Shown here piece by piece: positions 11,816 through 23,448 of a stretch of 64,000 nt of DNA (positions are counted from its first letter, which is position 1; every line of letters begins with the position of its first letter). The position numbers and the translations under genes are program-made. The notes beneath the pieces were generated by a model. That model saw nothing but the letters and a program-made list of their open reading frames with translations, did not search any database and had not been told where the DNA came from. The stretch is from Manduca sexta. Its lineage: Eukaryota > Arthropoda > Insecta > Lepidoptera > Sphingidae. Location: positions 8,353,116-8,417,115 of the forward strand of contig NC_051121.1 of the NCBI RefSeq assembly GCF_014839805.1, given 5' to 3'.

Positions 11816-12107
11816 GAGGGATTCCAGTATTCCATTCGCAAGTTACCCCCGGCGTTGACTGCGGGGTCCAATGCACCAAAATAAAATTATGGTGGTTATA
11901 TATCCTTTGGTACCAAATATTATTCTCCTTTGATCGAAGCTGCACACTTCATATTCAAACGTTATATTTACACAGTCGCTGATCCGACCATTCTAAGGCT
12001 TGATTCAAAGCGATAGCAATAGGTTATTTGCGTCCGCCTTCCTATTATTTACTTTCCAATCAATATAGCTACGACTGAAATGGTACGTTTCTGAGACTTC
12101 TGATCCC

Positions 12108-12300
12108 GATGTGGATAACAGAATAGGCTATTTTTGATTTCTAATGTTTACGCGAATGTTTACTGAATAAGATAATGTATCCGACTTTTTGGACGACCAT
12201 CACCTCAGTCCTCTCGTGACCATAAAGCCTGCAGTATTCGAAATGTCGGGAGAAAATTACAATACAAAAAACCGCGATAAAATCCGAAAATTTTGTTTAA
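12108..12300 (+). repeat. Repeat J
   Basis: Shares tgtttacgcgaatgtt, a tcgtgaccataaagcctg-like core and aaaaccgcgataaaatccga with 16795, 19873 (inverted) and 31840 (inverted). The 105-codon frame here is partly repeat-derived. Confidence 0.65.
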
Positions 12301-13124
12301 TTCTAAAGGTTATTTTTGTCGAACTAAATATTGTAACCGACTTCCAAAAGATCATTCTTAACTGCTGTTTGTATTTTTTTATTTCTTTAAGATTTGTGAG
12401 CCAATCGGATGATTCCTCTTTTACAGATACCGCAAAAATAACCCTTTTCTGGATATATAAAAATCGGTTTCAAATGGCGTTCAAATTCTACATAATATTC
12501 GTATGAGCACACTTGAGAGTGGAATTCCCTTGGGATCATCTAGCGATTTCCATTGCGCACACAATGGCAATGATATCAATCACTTTTTGTCATTCGACGA
12601 CTTCCTTTTGAATCACATTCGAAAGGATTTTACTTATTTACTTCTGAGATAATATTTTACAAAATGATTTCTTCGTAAGGTCAGATATTTCAATCATCAG
12701 ATAAAAAAGTTCCATCAATGAAATCAAAATGTAACTGAATATAGAAATCAGATTTCTTTTTCGTTACAGTCATATTTAATTTATTGGTGTATTTACGAAT
12801 AACTTTTATCTGATGATTGAGAAATCATCCATAAATTAATTGGGTAAAATAAATTTACTGATAAAATACTAAATACCCTTTTTTAAAGTCACACGACACA
12901 GGGGAAATTATACAGGTTCATTTTGACATAGCATTGACATAATAGATCAGTGTGACGAGGGCAGTGCATTATTTCATAACAAACTGAATGTTATTAGTGG
13001 CGCCATTGCCGTTTTATCGACAGTCATGTTATCATCAGGCGACCGGCTTGCTCATTGATATTCATTAGCATAATGATGCCAGTTAAAATGGTCAAGCTAA
13101 ATAGAATTTGAAAAACAACGTTGC

Positions 13125-13342
13125 TGGTGGAAGGTTATACTTTATATCCTCCCGAATAGCGATCATCGTACACAAGGTTACGTGGCTCACCTGCCGTAGT
13201 GACCCCACGTAAAAGTGTCGCGTTCCGGAATCAGCCTGTGTATATCCGATTCCAACAGGCTGGCATAATTGTGTGAATTATCGAGGGGCAATCATATCTC
13301 ATCAGTCGACATTCTATTGGACCCCACTCTAATTACCACCAA
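13125..13342 (-). repeat. Repeat C, near full length
   Basis: Runs from gttatactttatatcctccc to attggaccccactctaatta. Family C copies are about 220-230 bp with no tRNA-like head and no ORF; its class is unknown to me. Confidence 0.85.
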
Positions 13343-13712
13343 GAGCAGAACACATGGTCACATTGCTTTGCTCGTAGAAAAAAAAACTTAAAAAATAGAT
13401 ATCATTTTGAAAATCTCGATTACTCAAGAATACGCTACTTAATATGTTTGAGATTTGAATTTTTAACTACACGCGGGCCCACCGACAAAGTTTGCTAACT
13501 TTGAAATCTCAAAAACAAGCTATGATTTTTAATGCGGCTGATAATTTACATTAAATATGAGAAAATGTTGAACATTTTTCTTCATAAATATTATAACAAG
13601 AATACCATATAATAAAAAAGATTCCTGTATGAATCCAACAGAGCTGCGTGAATGACTAATGTGTTGCCAATATCATATTCATTTATCAAAAGCTTCAAAG
13701 AGAAAATGAAGA

Positions 13713-13945
13713 CTGCTTGCTGTCGTGGTTGTATTGCTGTACCACTACAATGCTAAGGTCTGGGGTTCGTTTTCAGTGTCGGCAAGGTGATATTGGGTTT
13801 TTTTATTCAGTTTTAGCCCAGAGACTGGAATACTTGTCCGATATGGCGGAAGCCTTTATCACATCATGGGACGAATTATACAAGGCGGAAAATAGGTGCA
13901 GCAATTGCGCCTCTGCCTACCTCTTCGAAGATAAAATGCGTGAGA
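13713..13945 (+). mobile_element. SINE family B, short form
   Basis: A diverged tRNA-like head (gtggttgtattgctgtacca, ggggttcgttttcag) is followed by the body with gggtttttttattcag and gcgcctctgcctacctcttc. Confidence 0.8.
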
Positions 13946-14286
13946 GTATCTGTATTCAAAGAAAAACACATAAGAAAGAAAGACCTAAATTCATTATTGT
14001 TTATTAAAACCAATGCATCACCTACAAACCGTGGTTCTACGTAAGAATGGATTAAGATTTACGACCGACATGTGCCCGTTTGATCGATCTTATCCCGCTC
14101 GTTAATTGAAATGCCCTACAATGAGACAGCTTAATATCGGACTAATATCTTACTATAACTTGCTTCTGCCCGCGGTTGTAGACTGTAAAAATCTGTCAGA
14201 ATTTATAGATATAGACACTTAAATAATATAATAATATATAGAATTGGAACAGAAGTTTCAGGGTATATCAATTTCGAGCTAAGAAA

Positions 14287-14509
14287 AGCCGTCCCTAATG
14301 CCCCGAAGAGGGCCACCGCGGAGTTTTAATTGGTATGCCGTGCGTTGTATATAGGGTTAGCGACTCGGCCCGGCGGTCGCCTGTAGATCAACATCAAAAC
14401 CGGGCACAAAGCCGGGTTGTAAGGCACGGTGACCCCAAAATAACCGCTCTGTCGCCCCCCACGAAGACTGGCGGTAGCAATAAGGCACTTTTTCCGCGAA
14501 ACAAAAAAA
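14287..14509 (+). mobile_element. R1-type LINE 3' end fragment
   Basis: This is the last ~220 bp of the same 3' UTR as at 15855-16430 (gccccgaagagggccaccgc and cgccccccacgaagact motifs), ending in a short A-run. It diverges more than the other two copies and no clear target duplication was seen. Confidence 0.8.
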
Positions 14510-14697
14510 GGCCAAATAGACAATTTAATATACATTAGCGAACCGGATAACTCTGATATCACCAAGGCCAGGGCTTTGTAACTTGAAAATTATCACGTGG
14601 TTCATGGAACTTATTCTCGTGGTTTCGCTCGCGGGTCTTCGGTTGGTCCGATAGTTCATCTATAGTTCTAGTAATTTCTTGTAGTGTTACTTTCAAG

Positions 14698-14748
14698 CAG
14701 ATGAGTATGTGGTTTCCTTTAACAACGCAATGCTAAAATAACCCTGTG
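14698..14748 (+). mobile_element. TIR element family D, right-end fragment
   Basis: This short piece (gcagatgagtatgtggtttc through aaaataaccctg) matches the right end of family D. It ends 13 nt from the outer edge of the ICL3 exon's splice donor. Confidence 0.65.
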
Positions 14749-14765
14749 TATCTTATGGTACTTAC

Positions 14766-14869
14766 CCAACATCCTTATGATTGTTTTTCTGGATTTAGAC
14801 TGCCGAGTCTCGCCGTGTATGTGACCATTTAGAAGGCCCAGCTTCGTCTTCTCACTCACTCTCGTCGAC
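14766..14869 (-). CDS. CapaR: CAPA-type neuropeptide receptor, exon for intracellular loop 3
   Basis: This 104-nt exon was found by phase and motif. It starts after tttattgtccag with G, which completes the Arg codon of the TM5 exon, and has 34 full codons. They begin STRVSEKTKL, continue GLLNGHIHGETRQSKS and end RKTIIRML. The exon finishes with G, which joins CG of the next exon to give Ala. The donor is GTAAGT. A basic, Ser/Thr-rich loop ending RK..IIRMLA just before TM6 is typical of CAPA and related receptors. This end of ICL3 contacts the G protein in family members, and the Ser/Thr residues next to basic residues are possible kinase sites (inference). A fragment of TIR family D ends about 13 nt past the donor. 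With this exon, ECL1 to TM7 is continuous. Confidence 0.88.
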
Positions 14870-15068
14870 CTGGACAATAAACGATTATACAGATAAAACT
14901 TCAGCCATTATAGATATAACACCAGTGGTTGATTATTTCCGTTTACCAAGTAATTGCTTATAATTTCTGAAAATAAAACTAATATGAAACCATTTTTTTT
15001 ATAAATGTAAGTGTGACACATCTGCTTACAGCTGAATGGAAAAGATGGGACACAGACGACGCCAACGG

Positions 15069-15278
15069 TAGTGGTAGGATATATTTTATATCCGCTCGGA
15101 TAGCGATCACCGTACACAAGGTGTTAAAACCCATAGTGGCCCACGCAAGTGTGACGTATGCCAGAATTAGCCTATGTATATTCGGTTCCAAAAGCATAAT
15201 TGTATCTACCGGAGGGTTATCATCTCTCGTTCGCCACCACCTATTAGACCCCACTACTTACCATCAGGTACAGTCACT
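15069..15278 (-). repeat. Repeat C, near full length
   Basis: Contains atattttatatccgctcgg and tagaccccactacttaccat. It lies about 200 bp upstream of the ICL3 exon acceptor on the gene strand. Confidence 0.85.
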
Positions 15279-15854
15279 AAGCTGTGCACGTATTTAAAAA
15301 AAAGCCGAAGCATCCATTTCTTTACGTTAACCAATTCTCTGCCGTCTCATTTTATCGCCATCTGCGTCACACGCCAAAGAAACAAAAAAAACGTAGCCAA
15401 TCTTAAGTTATTCAGACATATTTATACTCTACAAATCCAAGGACTTATATAACATATTTCTGAAAGTACAACGTGAGCAAGTAAATGCTGTAAAACCTTT
15501 AAATCTCTGGGTTGGCAATATGTCACGTATTGATTTATTGCGTCTGCCTTCTACTCCTTATTTAACAATAACTCGGATTTGGACAGCATTGACACTTTTA
15601 TTAGGTTTCCAAACGAGCATATAGAGAAATATATTGGACACTAGCTTTTGCTCGCGGCTTCGGGTGACAAAGGTTTTCCAGTTTTTTATCCAGGTCGGGT
15701 TATGCGATATGTAAAGTTCGTGGACGAACTTGTTTTAGGAGGTTTTAGTATTCGATTCTCGTCCCAAATATATACAACATACGAATTAATTTTTTCAGGA
15801 ATTTTTGTACCTACATAGGTATTTTGCCTTCCTAAGCCAGGTTTGAAGTATGAA

Positions 15855-16430
15855 CCGCCCTGTGGAATGAGGGCGTTTGGAGAATACCACCACGGTAAAC
15901 CCCTGCCTGTCGTAAGAGGCGACTTATAGGGGCCACGAAGGGGGTCGTCGGCGGGCAGCAGGGGGCTGTCCGCCCTAGTGCATTTTTGTGCATTTCTTGC
16001 ACATTTTTCGGTTGACCCCCGGGATGGACGGCAGTGTGGCGTTGACCTCATGCTGCTGTTGACGCTGAGAGCGTCCTTCGGTGCGAGGGGGCTTAGGAGC
16101 CCCCCCACATTTAGGAGACGGGCCGCAAGGCGGCATCGCGCAGGGGCGGCCGCGGACGAAGACTCGGACCTGCTGTCTCGGGGAAGCCCGCAGTCGTCCC
16201 TTATGCGCCGAAGAGGGTCAACGCGAAGTTTTAGTTGGTAGGCCGTTGCGTAGGGACTTAGGTTAGGTTCATTGGTTAGGAACTCGGCCCGACCGCCGCC
16301 CGAGGGTCCCGGGCTGCTTCAATTGTCGGGTCGTAAGGCAACGGTTACCCCAACATAACCGCTCAGTCGCCCCCCGCGAAGACTGGGCGGTAGTAATAAG
16401 GGACTTTCTCAGCGAAAACAAAAAAAAAAA
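15855..16430 (+). mobile_element. R1-type LINE 3' UTR copy with 15-bp target duplication
   Basis: This is a 576-bp plus-strand insertion consisting only of the GC-rich 3' UTR seen at 32464-33040, ending in a poly(A) tail at about 16419-16430. It is flanked by ggtttgaagtatgaa at 15840-15854 and 16431-16445. The perfect duplication and intact tail suggest a young insertion. The reading frames inside it are not genes. Confidence 0.92.
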
Positions 16431-16794
16431 GGTTTGAAGTATGAAGGGAAAACAGATCACACTTAAAGTTCGTATCCATAATATGTTATGACCGAAAAGA
16501 TAAGTCAAACAAGTAACTAGTACATGGGTACCCACACGTTGGGAGCCTTTTTACAATATTTTTTTTTGACGTTTACTCTGTCATATATAATTTTACTGCG
16601 TATTATTTTATTGGTGACATATAAGATTTATTAAAGAGATTTCTAAATAGATGGTACTGCCGTCATTCAGATGACCTTATAGATCGCTACAGTGTTTACG
16701 ATGTAGCAGTAGAGGATTGTCACGCGGGCGAAGCCGCGGATCTACCGCAGTATTAAATATAGGTAATACTACAAAATACTTATTGATTTGTTAT

Positions 16795-16935
16795 GTTTAT
16801 GCGAATGTTAGACATTAAAATAACTGAATTTTCGGATGACCAATACTTCAGTATGCCCCATGACCACGAAGACTGAGAAGTCTTCGAAACTTCGAGAGAA
16901 AATATAAATACCGCGATAAAATTCGTACAATAACA
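16795..16935 (+). repeat. Repeat J
   Basis: Contains tgtttatgcgaatgttagac, ccccatgaccacgaagactg and ataccgcgataaaattcg. Confidence 0.65.
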
Positions 16936-17549
16936 CAAAATACTGCGGGATTATGAATCAATACACTGATCCTGATCATAGTTAGAGCGTATATACAACA
17001 GACGCTCTGTGAAGACTTAGAGCGTGTACACAACGCTTAGGACGTTCTATGACTGGTTCCTGAACATAAGATACCATCCTAAACTAATAGATAAAGTGAT
17101 ATAAAGATGTAAGAATTGATTGAGCTTATGTAAATATTGAATGTTTGTAAATAAGGGTTATTTAGGATCTCGGAATTCTAAGGGCCGTCGATCGAGAATT
17201 TTCTAAGTTTGATCCCGTTTAATTCAAGTATTTGCACTTGATTTAAATTTGATTCAACTGATTTTCCTTATAGAACCTTTTTGTTGAGGAGCGTTATTTT
17301 TCGATTTGCTGTTAAGAATTTAACGATTTACAGTCAAAAGTAATTTAGATTGCAAAACATAGCTAAGTTGCTCAGAATTATATTTTATACCACAGAAATA
17401 GAGTCTGTTTTTAAGGTTTCGCAAAGGCTTGATTTGGTATGTCACAGTTCTTTTTCTGAATTATTTATACATGAAACTTCTCGAAAATTACGAAATTAAA
17501 TTTGAAATTCCACGATGTTTGAGGGAACACTAATTTATATTATTAAATA

Positions 17550-17645
17550 AAGCTGAAGAGTTTGTTTGTTTAAACGCACTTATCACAGGAACTACTGGCG
17601 TGCTATATAAAACGCATTATAACCAATAGGAGCGGAGCATCAATC
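17550..17645 (+). repeat. Repeat I, short copy
   Basis: Contains gctgaagagtttgtttgttt and taaccaataggagcggagca. Confidence 0.65.
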
Positions 17646-17684
17646 CAAAATTTTACATTTTAGCACTTTACTATCAAACCAGAT

Positions 17685-17812
17685 AAATTTTCGTGGCGCC
17701 CCATTTACGAATTCTGGATCTCAATTTTTTGGTCATACCAACGTGGACCCCCGTCAAGTCTCCCGTGGACCCCTAGGGATCCGGGGACCACTTTGGAAAT
17801 CAATGGTCTATC
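17685..17812 (-). mobile_element. hAT-like MITE fragment
   Basis: The sequence reads tggtccccggatccctaggg and gggtccacgttggtat on the minus strand. A terminus of the type fixed in hAT MITEs (..tttccaaagtggtcc) seems to be at 17812. Family call is tentative. Confidence 0.4.
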
Positions 17813-18081
17813 TCGAAAAATACTTTAACAAAACATCATTTTGCTGGCGATAATTAACATTTTAAGCTTAACAACGAAAGGATTTACTATTTACAAATAA
17901 TAAAGGTCTTGATGGAACTCTTAAACTGAATTATTGACGTAATTTACGGCCTGTTAAAATATTCCGCTAAAATTGTGACAGTCACGGTCTTTAAATAAAA
18001 ATAGCTTTCTGTTGAAATTATCCACGGATATATCTAACGAACTGTTTTGTTATGCGTACAAGTTACAACAAAACTTTTAAA

Positions 18082-18134
18082 ATTTAAACAGACTTTACCA
18101 AAGAGTAAAACTCTTTGGTAAAGTCTGTTTAAAT
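18082..18134. repeat. Perfect hairpin, 24-bp arms, 5-nt loop
   Basis: Arm atttaaacagactttaccaa plus agag (18082-18105) is exactly inverted at 18111-18134, with taaaa as loop. Confidence 0.95.
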
Positions 18135-18259
18135 GACGAAGGCAACAAAAACATTATGCCACAAACAACATTATGTTTCACATTCTTTCAACACTTTCAC
18201 AAGCGAAATTAAAGTCATTGAAGACTGTCTTCTAAATATTACAGTGATACAAATCAATG

Positions 18260-18462
18260 AATGTCTCTGTGGCGTAGTTGTGCCGATTGCTGTAGTAAGA
18301 TCTGGAGTTCGATCCCGTGTCGGGTAAAGAATTGTCTAGAATCTGTGCCCAATATTACGACAGGGTCGGTCTCTATCACATGAGACGGAATACCTGTAGC
18401 GAAAAGGGGGGACGGGGGGGGTGAACTTGATGCGCCTTTGCTTACCCCTTTTTAAGATTTGA
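18260..18462 (+). mobile_element. SINE family B, short form
   Basis: The head tctctgtggcgtagttgtgc and B box ggagttcgatcccgtgtcgg are clear; the body is diverged and has a G-rich expansion near 18405-18420. Confidence 0.8.
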
Positions 18463-19872
18463 GTATAGGTGATAAAATACAGAATTATCGTATATAATAT
18501 CAGTTCGTTTTTATAAGGAATTACACGAGTTATAGCATGAAAATCATTGCAAACAGTTTTTTGTTTTAAAATGAAAAACTATGCAGTCACCATAAATTAC
18601 ATCAGAATGAAAGATGCTTTCATATTTCTTCATCCTCTCCTGAACGCAAACCCAGTCTTCAATAATATATGAGAAATAAACTTAAACACACAAGTATTAA
18701 ATTTGTATTGTCACAAGAAACTTCAGAACAAGCGATTATAAACCAGAAATTGCTTTCAATAATGAGATAACTTTCTCGGCATTTTATACACTCATATAAC
18801 GGCTTTCAGATCCAGCCCTCAATTTTGAAAGCGGTAGGAATAAATTTAACGTCATTTACTCGAAGTCCAATGATGTGAGTGGCGTAGGTTGGCGGAAATG
18901 ATAGCGCGCAGGAATTTGTTAAGAATTCTACGTTGGAATGATATGGAACACGTACCCATATGAACATCATATATTATGAAGCGTAAAAGTTAATAAAAAT
19001 AGGAATACTTCTATTACAGCTTTATTGGAATACCCTTTAGGATGAGTCGAAATATTTGTTAATATTCTTGATACTTATTAACTGACTCTAAAGGAGGTTT
19101 ATATATTCGTCATATATATTTTTTGGTTTGTTCAGGGATAACTTTTTATAGTGGTCCGATTTGGATGGATATTTTTGCCTTCGATTTGCTTCTTAATGGG
19201 TCCTAATTTAGTCGAACAAATGAAATTACCTTCAACATCGGAGATGCAATATGGGACTCCGCAAAATAAAATGCAATGATAAAGATCTTTTTGCATTCAA
19301 TTAGATATATAACTAATACAATAACAGAAAATAAAAAATACACACTTAAAAGAGCCCACTCCAAAAATCACTATAATAAAAAAATATATTGAACTTTATT
19401 TTGGAAAGCAAAAACGACTGTTGATAAATAAGGACACAAAAGTTTAAAAGCGATTCAAAAATTTTGAATTTGTCTGACTGTACATACTTATCTACTGCGG
19501 ATTATCATATCGAGCAAAGTACACAGTATTAAAAAAATAAAAATGTAACTATTCAAATTGTTCCTATTTCGTATATTCGAGAACGATGATCGATGTCAAA
19601 TAAATGTGACTTCTCTACAAACAAAAGCCCGTCGTGAACATCATTCCACGCGCAGAACATGATAACGTCCATCATTTTAGTTATACCCAGAGCTTTACTA
19701 ACAAGCTAGATAACCTTTGGTTATCAATTAGACAAGATTAATAGCGTCTTGATAGATCATGATCAATTGCTAACTGGACATCTACACATCTTAATTACTG
19801 ATAATATCACGCTTGTTTGTTGAGTCATCTAACGACTCTTTGATCTGAGATTTTTGAACAGTCATTAGGTAA

Positions 19873-20012
19873 TGATTTATGTTTACGCGAATGTTAGACA
19901 TTGAAATAAAACTATTTTGTGGACTTTACCGCGGTTTTTTACATCATTTTCTTCCGATATTTCAAAGACCTCGTAGCCTTCGTGGTCACGGGGCAAACTG
20001 AGGTGTGATGCT
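19873..20012 (-). repeat. Repeat J, partly inverted
   Basis: Begins gatttatgtttacgcgaatg in plus orientation, while the segment ccttcgtggtcacggggcaa is in minus orientation. Both orders occur in the family, so its structure may include inverted ends. Confidence 0.55.
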
Positions 20013-20571
20013 TATTTATAATTGTAAAGGCGGCTACAATCGAAAAGTCGTATGAAATGTTAATATACAACACGCCGTATTGCTACAAAAAGGGAAGGAT
20101 ATGCAAACCTGATATTTTTTTTGTCTTTTTGTTTTGTATCTTCTGTTATTACATTTAAAATAAAGGAAGCCATAATATAAAAGAAGTAGAAGAAAATAAG
20201 GGAGTTGGGTTAAAGTTTAAATCAACTGCAAATTTAACGAGACATCATTTGTGACGATTATGTCCAATTATTACGGTTAAATTTGACATCAAAACTATTA
20301 ATACTCAAGAAAATAGCAAAGGGAAATCTTAATGGCGAACCATTTTTCAAGATGTCACCACGCAGAACATTAGATTACCACGGCTGATTGCGAAATTCCT
20401 TCATTAAGTACGTAGTTCAAAACTACAGTTCAAGTCTAAGTGCCTAGTAAATTCTAGCCGCTTGGTTTCTGAATTACAAAGTCCTGTTTATTTGTAGGGA
20501 TTTATATGTCGAAATACTTAAATAATTGTAAGTTAAAAAAGTCAGAGGTGAATGTTCTAAGCAGTAAGTAC

Positions 20572-20713
20572 CTGATATGCAAACCCATTCGTACGTAGAG
20601 GCAGAGGATCAGGACAGCCGGCACGAAGAAGAAGAAGATGCTGCTGATCTCCAGGAACGGCGACGGCGCCATGAACGCGCAGAATGCCGAATCCAGGGAT
20701 ACGTTCCCGGAAT
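20572..20713 (-). CDS. CapaR: CAPA-type neuropeptide receptor, exon for ECL2 and TM5
   Basis: This 142-nt exon has no long ORF of its own but reads through in the phase set by the previous exon. It gives NSGNVSLDSAFCAF in ECL2, then PFLEISSIFFFFVPAVLILCL and YVRMGLHIR for TM5 and the start of ICL3. The Cys in AFCAF is the expected ECL2 partner of the TM3 cysteine, and NVS is a possible N-glycosylation sequon. The Pro in FFFVPA sits at the usual TM5 proline. The acceptor is attccag with almost no pyrimidine tract. The donor is CAG|GTACTT, clearly weaker than the GTRAGY donors of the other exons. It ends with AG of an Arg codon, completed by G from the ICL3 exon. The end of a TTA-flanked MITE lies 20 nt upstream of the acceptor. 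Confidence 0.88.
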
Positions 20714-20734
20714 CTGGAATTATAAATTACATTA

Positions 20735-20880
20735 GGGGCCGTTCAAGTATTACGTAACGCAATTTTTGAAGATATTTGACCCCCCTCCCCCCACCTCCCT
20801 ATGTAACGCGCCGTAATGTTTTCCGGTACACCCCCGCACCCCCTCAAAAAGTTATGTAACTCCAAAATTACATTTGTTTT
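20735..20880. mobile_element. PIF/Harbinger-like MITE (family E), 5' part
   Basis: This is a truncated second copy of the element at 6006. It starts ggggccgttcaagtattacg right after TTA (20732-20734) and has diverged internally after about 130 bp. It lies 20 nt upstream of the TM5 exon acceptor on the gene strand. Confidence 0.85.
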
Positions 20881-20979
20881 TCGCAAAGTACGGGAAATTC
20901 GCTAAAATACCTAAGTATATACCACTATATTTACTAAGTAATAAAACTAAGCAGCTTGGTCTTCAAATAGGAATTGCAT

Positions 20980-21291
20980 AATAATAATAATATCAGCCCT
21001 GTATTATATACCGTCCCACTGCTGCGCACGGACCTCCTCTACTACTGTCGGATTAGGCCTTACGCTGAGCTAGTGCGGATTGGTAAACTTTATATATAAA
21101 AATTCCTATACAGAACATCTCAGGTATGCAGGTTTCCTCACAATGTTTCCCTTGGCCGTTAAAGCAAGCGATAATTCACAAAGAATACACACATAATTTT
21201 AGAAATGTCAGAGATGCGTGCCGTTGGGATTCGAACCTGCGGACATTCGTCTCAGCAACGGTTCCACATCCTACTAGGCTACCGCCACTAA
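20980..21291 (-). mobile_element. SINE family A, near full length
   Basis: All three parts (tail, body, head) are present with small deletions in the body. It lies about 270 bp from the TM5 exon acceptor. Confidence 0.85.
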
Positions 21292-23448
21292 TTTCATGAA
21301 CCGTACATTAATAGCAAAGAAACAATAAAAGTGCGTTCTTTTTAAACATGATTCCTCTCTCCACTACTATGTAATATAACTGTACACGAACCTGATTTTA
21401 GTTTCCTTAAGACGTTAAGTGGCGCCAATAACCTTGAGCGTTCGTTCGGGCGGCAGTTAATTAATGAGAAATTTACAAATTGAGCATAATATCGAGTTTT
21501 ACGTAACTTAAGTCCTTAAATTCTTAGTTCTAACCAATTCAGAAATTATAATATTTAAAGTTACCGCAAATAAGGCGTTAATGATTGTAAATATGAATGT
21601 TACAATATTAAACAAACATTTTGAAATTAGTTTCCTATTTCAATAAACTAACCTCATATCTGTTTTTTTTTTTTTAAGTTCTACACTTATAAAGTCTGAT
21701 ACATTTTAGGTAAAAAATACGCAAAAATTCACGAAATGGTTGTTATATAAATTTTAAATCTAAACGTAAATTGGACCTTAAGCAAAACTAAAACATTACC
21801 TTAATTAAGACAAGATTTCATTTAGTTTTTACGATGAAATAGACATCAAAGTATAAGTTTAAAAAGGTCCATTTGCCTACATTATTTATAACAAGTTTTT
21901 TCATTAACGGTAACAGTCAAAATTACTATTACTTTTACCTAAATTACGTTAGTGTTCTGGCAACTCTAAAGCGGAGTTAAGATTACTTCTGCAAATATTG
22001 AAGCTTCCACGTTCTACGGCAAGTTGCATATGTATAAAATTATTGAAATATTGCTTCTAGTGTAGAATTATCTGGAAGTTGTCGCATAATATATTGCTGC
22101 GTTAACTTGCTAGTCGACATTTAACATTTCACTTCTACTTAAGGCAAAATTGTACCGACGTGCTAAGGTAGGTATCAAAATCTTGATTTTTTTGTTGTCA
22201 GATAGCTTAAAGAAATACCTATCCAATGAGCTTTCCTAAATAATGGTATCTTGTTTAGAACTTGTTAAAAAAAAACCTTAAAAGAGTTTCTCTATCTCAG
22301 TTTTACATACAAAACTATATTTACAAAACTTCAATTATCTCGAAATAAGGTTTCCCTGACATACCGCTTTTGCGCTTAGCACGGCAGTGTAGCAACTCAT
22401 GGATTTTACTTTTACATGATAAATCTGTCTGTTAAAAATAATACTTGATTGTCAAAAGAAAGTATATACGTGTGTGAAGCTTTCCGATTGACGAAGTCAA
22501 ATAAAAATTTACGGAGTAGAGAATTATGATCGGTTTCTTGTGATTTATATTTTTATAAGCCTTTTTGCGTTATTTCTTCTATGACATCATGGTTTTTAAC
22601 GCCTCTTTGCCGGCATTTGGCCCTGTGCCATTGTTAGGCAATGAATTTGTTTGCTATGTTAGAAATTGTGAGGTTATAAATAGAAATATATTATTTTTAT
22701 AAAAACAAAACCAGCAAATAGCATCGATGACCTTAAGCATACGTTACGTATTATGTTAAGGCTTACGCTATGAATGGGAGGGTTTTATAATAACTTATTA
22801 TTAGCAAGAACTACTTATAAATAGTAACATAATATATATTTTTTAATTCAAACCATACATATAATAACTATTAAGACCACCACCCGAGCAAATAGCCTTG
22901 AGAATTTGTCTTGCATATTTTCAGCACACGAGTTACGGCGGCAATATGGAAAGATTTACGAATAATTTTACTAAAAAAGTAATTTTGTTTTTTTTTTGAA
23001 AATTATAAATTACCGAAATATTTCTTATTAAATTATCTTTTTATTAGTCTTGTTGCAAATGAAAATTATGTGAATTTAAGGACGAGAATACGAAATCAAC
23101 AATTTTAGTTGTAATTAAAATTAAAGAGACAATATCCACATTATAAAAAAATTTAAACGAACAAAATTGAGATATTTCCATATGTTTAAAAAAATCCAGT
23201 AGCTTCTAAAAATACAGTTAGGTTCCTAATTCCCATCTCCCATCCTTTACAATACACAGTAATTTTCAAAGCGTGTGAATGTAAAAGCAAATGAATAGAA
23301 CAATAGACACAAATTTCAGCAAAAGTTAACATGATTAGTGTTAGTGCTACACAACGACAAAAATCCCCAGCGTCAGGGAAATTTGTCGGACGTGCTCTGT
23401 CGACTGAATTTGTTACAAATATTATTATATATAGCAAATTTAATATAA

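Larger units (their letters stand above)
616..14765 (-). other. Intron between ICL3 and TM6-TM7 exons (14,150 bp)
   Basis: This stretch has no exon I can support. It holds SINE, MITE, LINE-tail and unclassified repeat copies listed separately, three near-perfect features (hairpins at 3628-3679 and 9075-9141, tandem duplication at 8791-9000) and long AT-rich spans. Roughly 640-1465, 2410-2605, 3120-3600, 4830-5770, 6650-8720, 9150-11160 and 12510-13120 show nothing I can name. Confidence 0.8.
14870..20571 (-). other. Intron between TM5 and ICL3 exons (5,702 bp)
   Basis: This is the shortest complete intron. It contains repeat C at 15069-15278, an RTE-like scrap near 15642, the R1-type LINE tail at 15855-16430, repeat J copies at 16795 and 19873, a hAT-like fragment near 17685, a hairpin at 18082-18134 and a SINE at 18260. 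18470-19860 and 20015-20500 show nothing recognisable. Confidence 0.8.

Noticed and set aside
12189..12506. 105-codon plus-strand frame
   Set aside because: Its first part lies in repeat J and the rest is AT-rich intron sequence without domain features.
13717..14007. 96-codon frame over a SINE
   Set aside because: It follows the family B SINE sequence and matches no protein motif.
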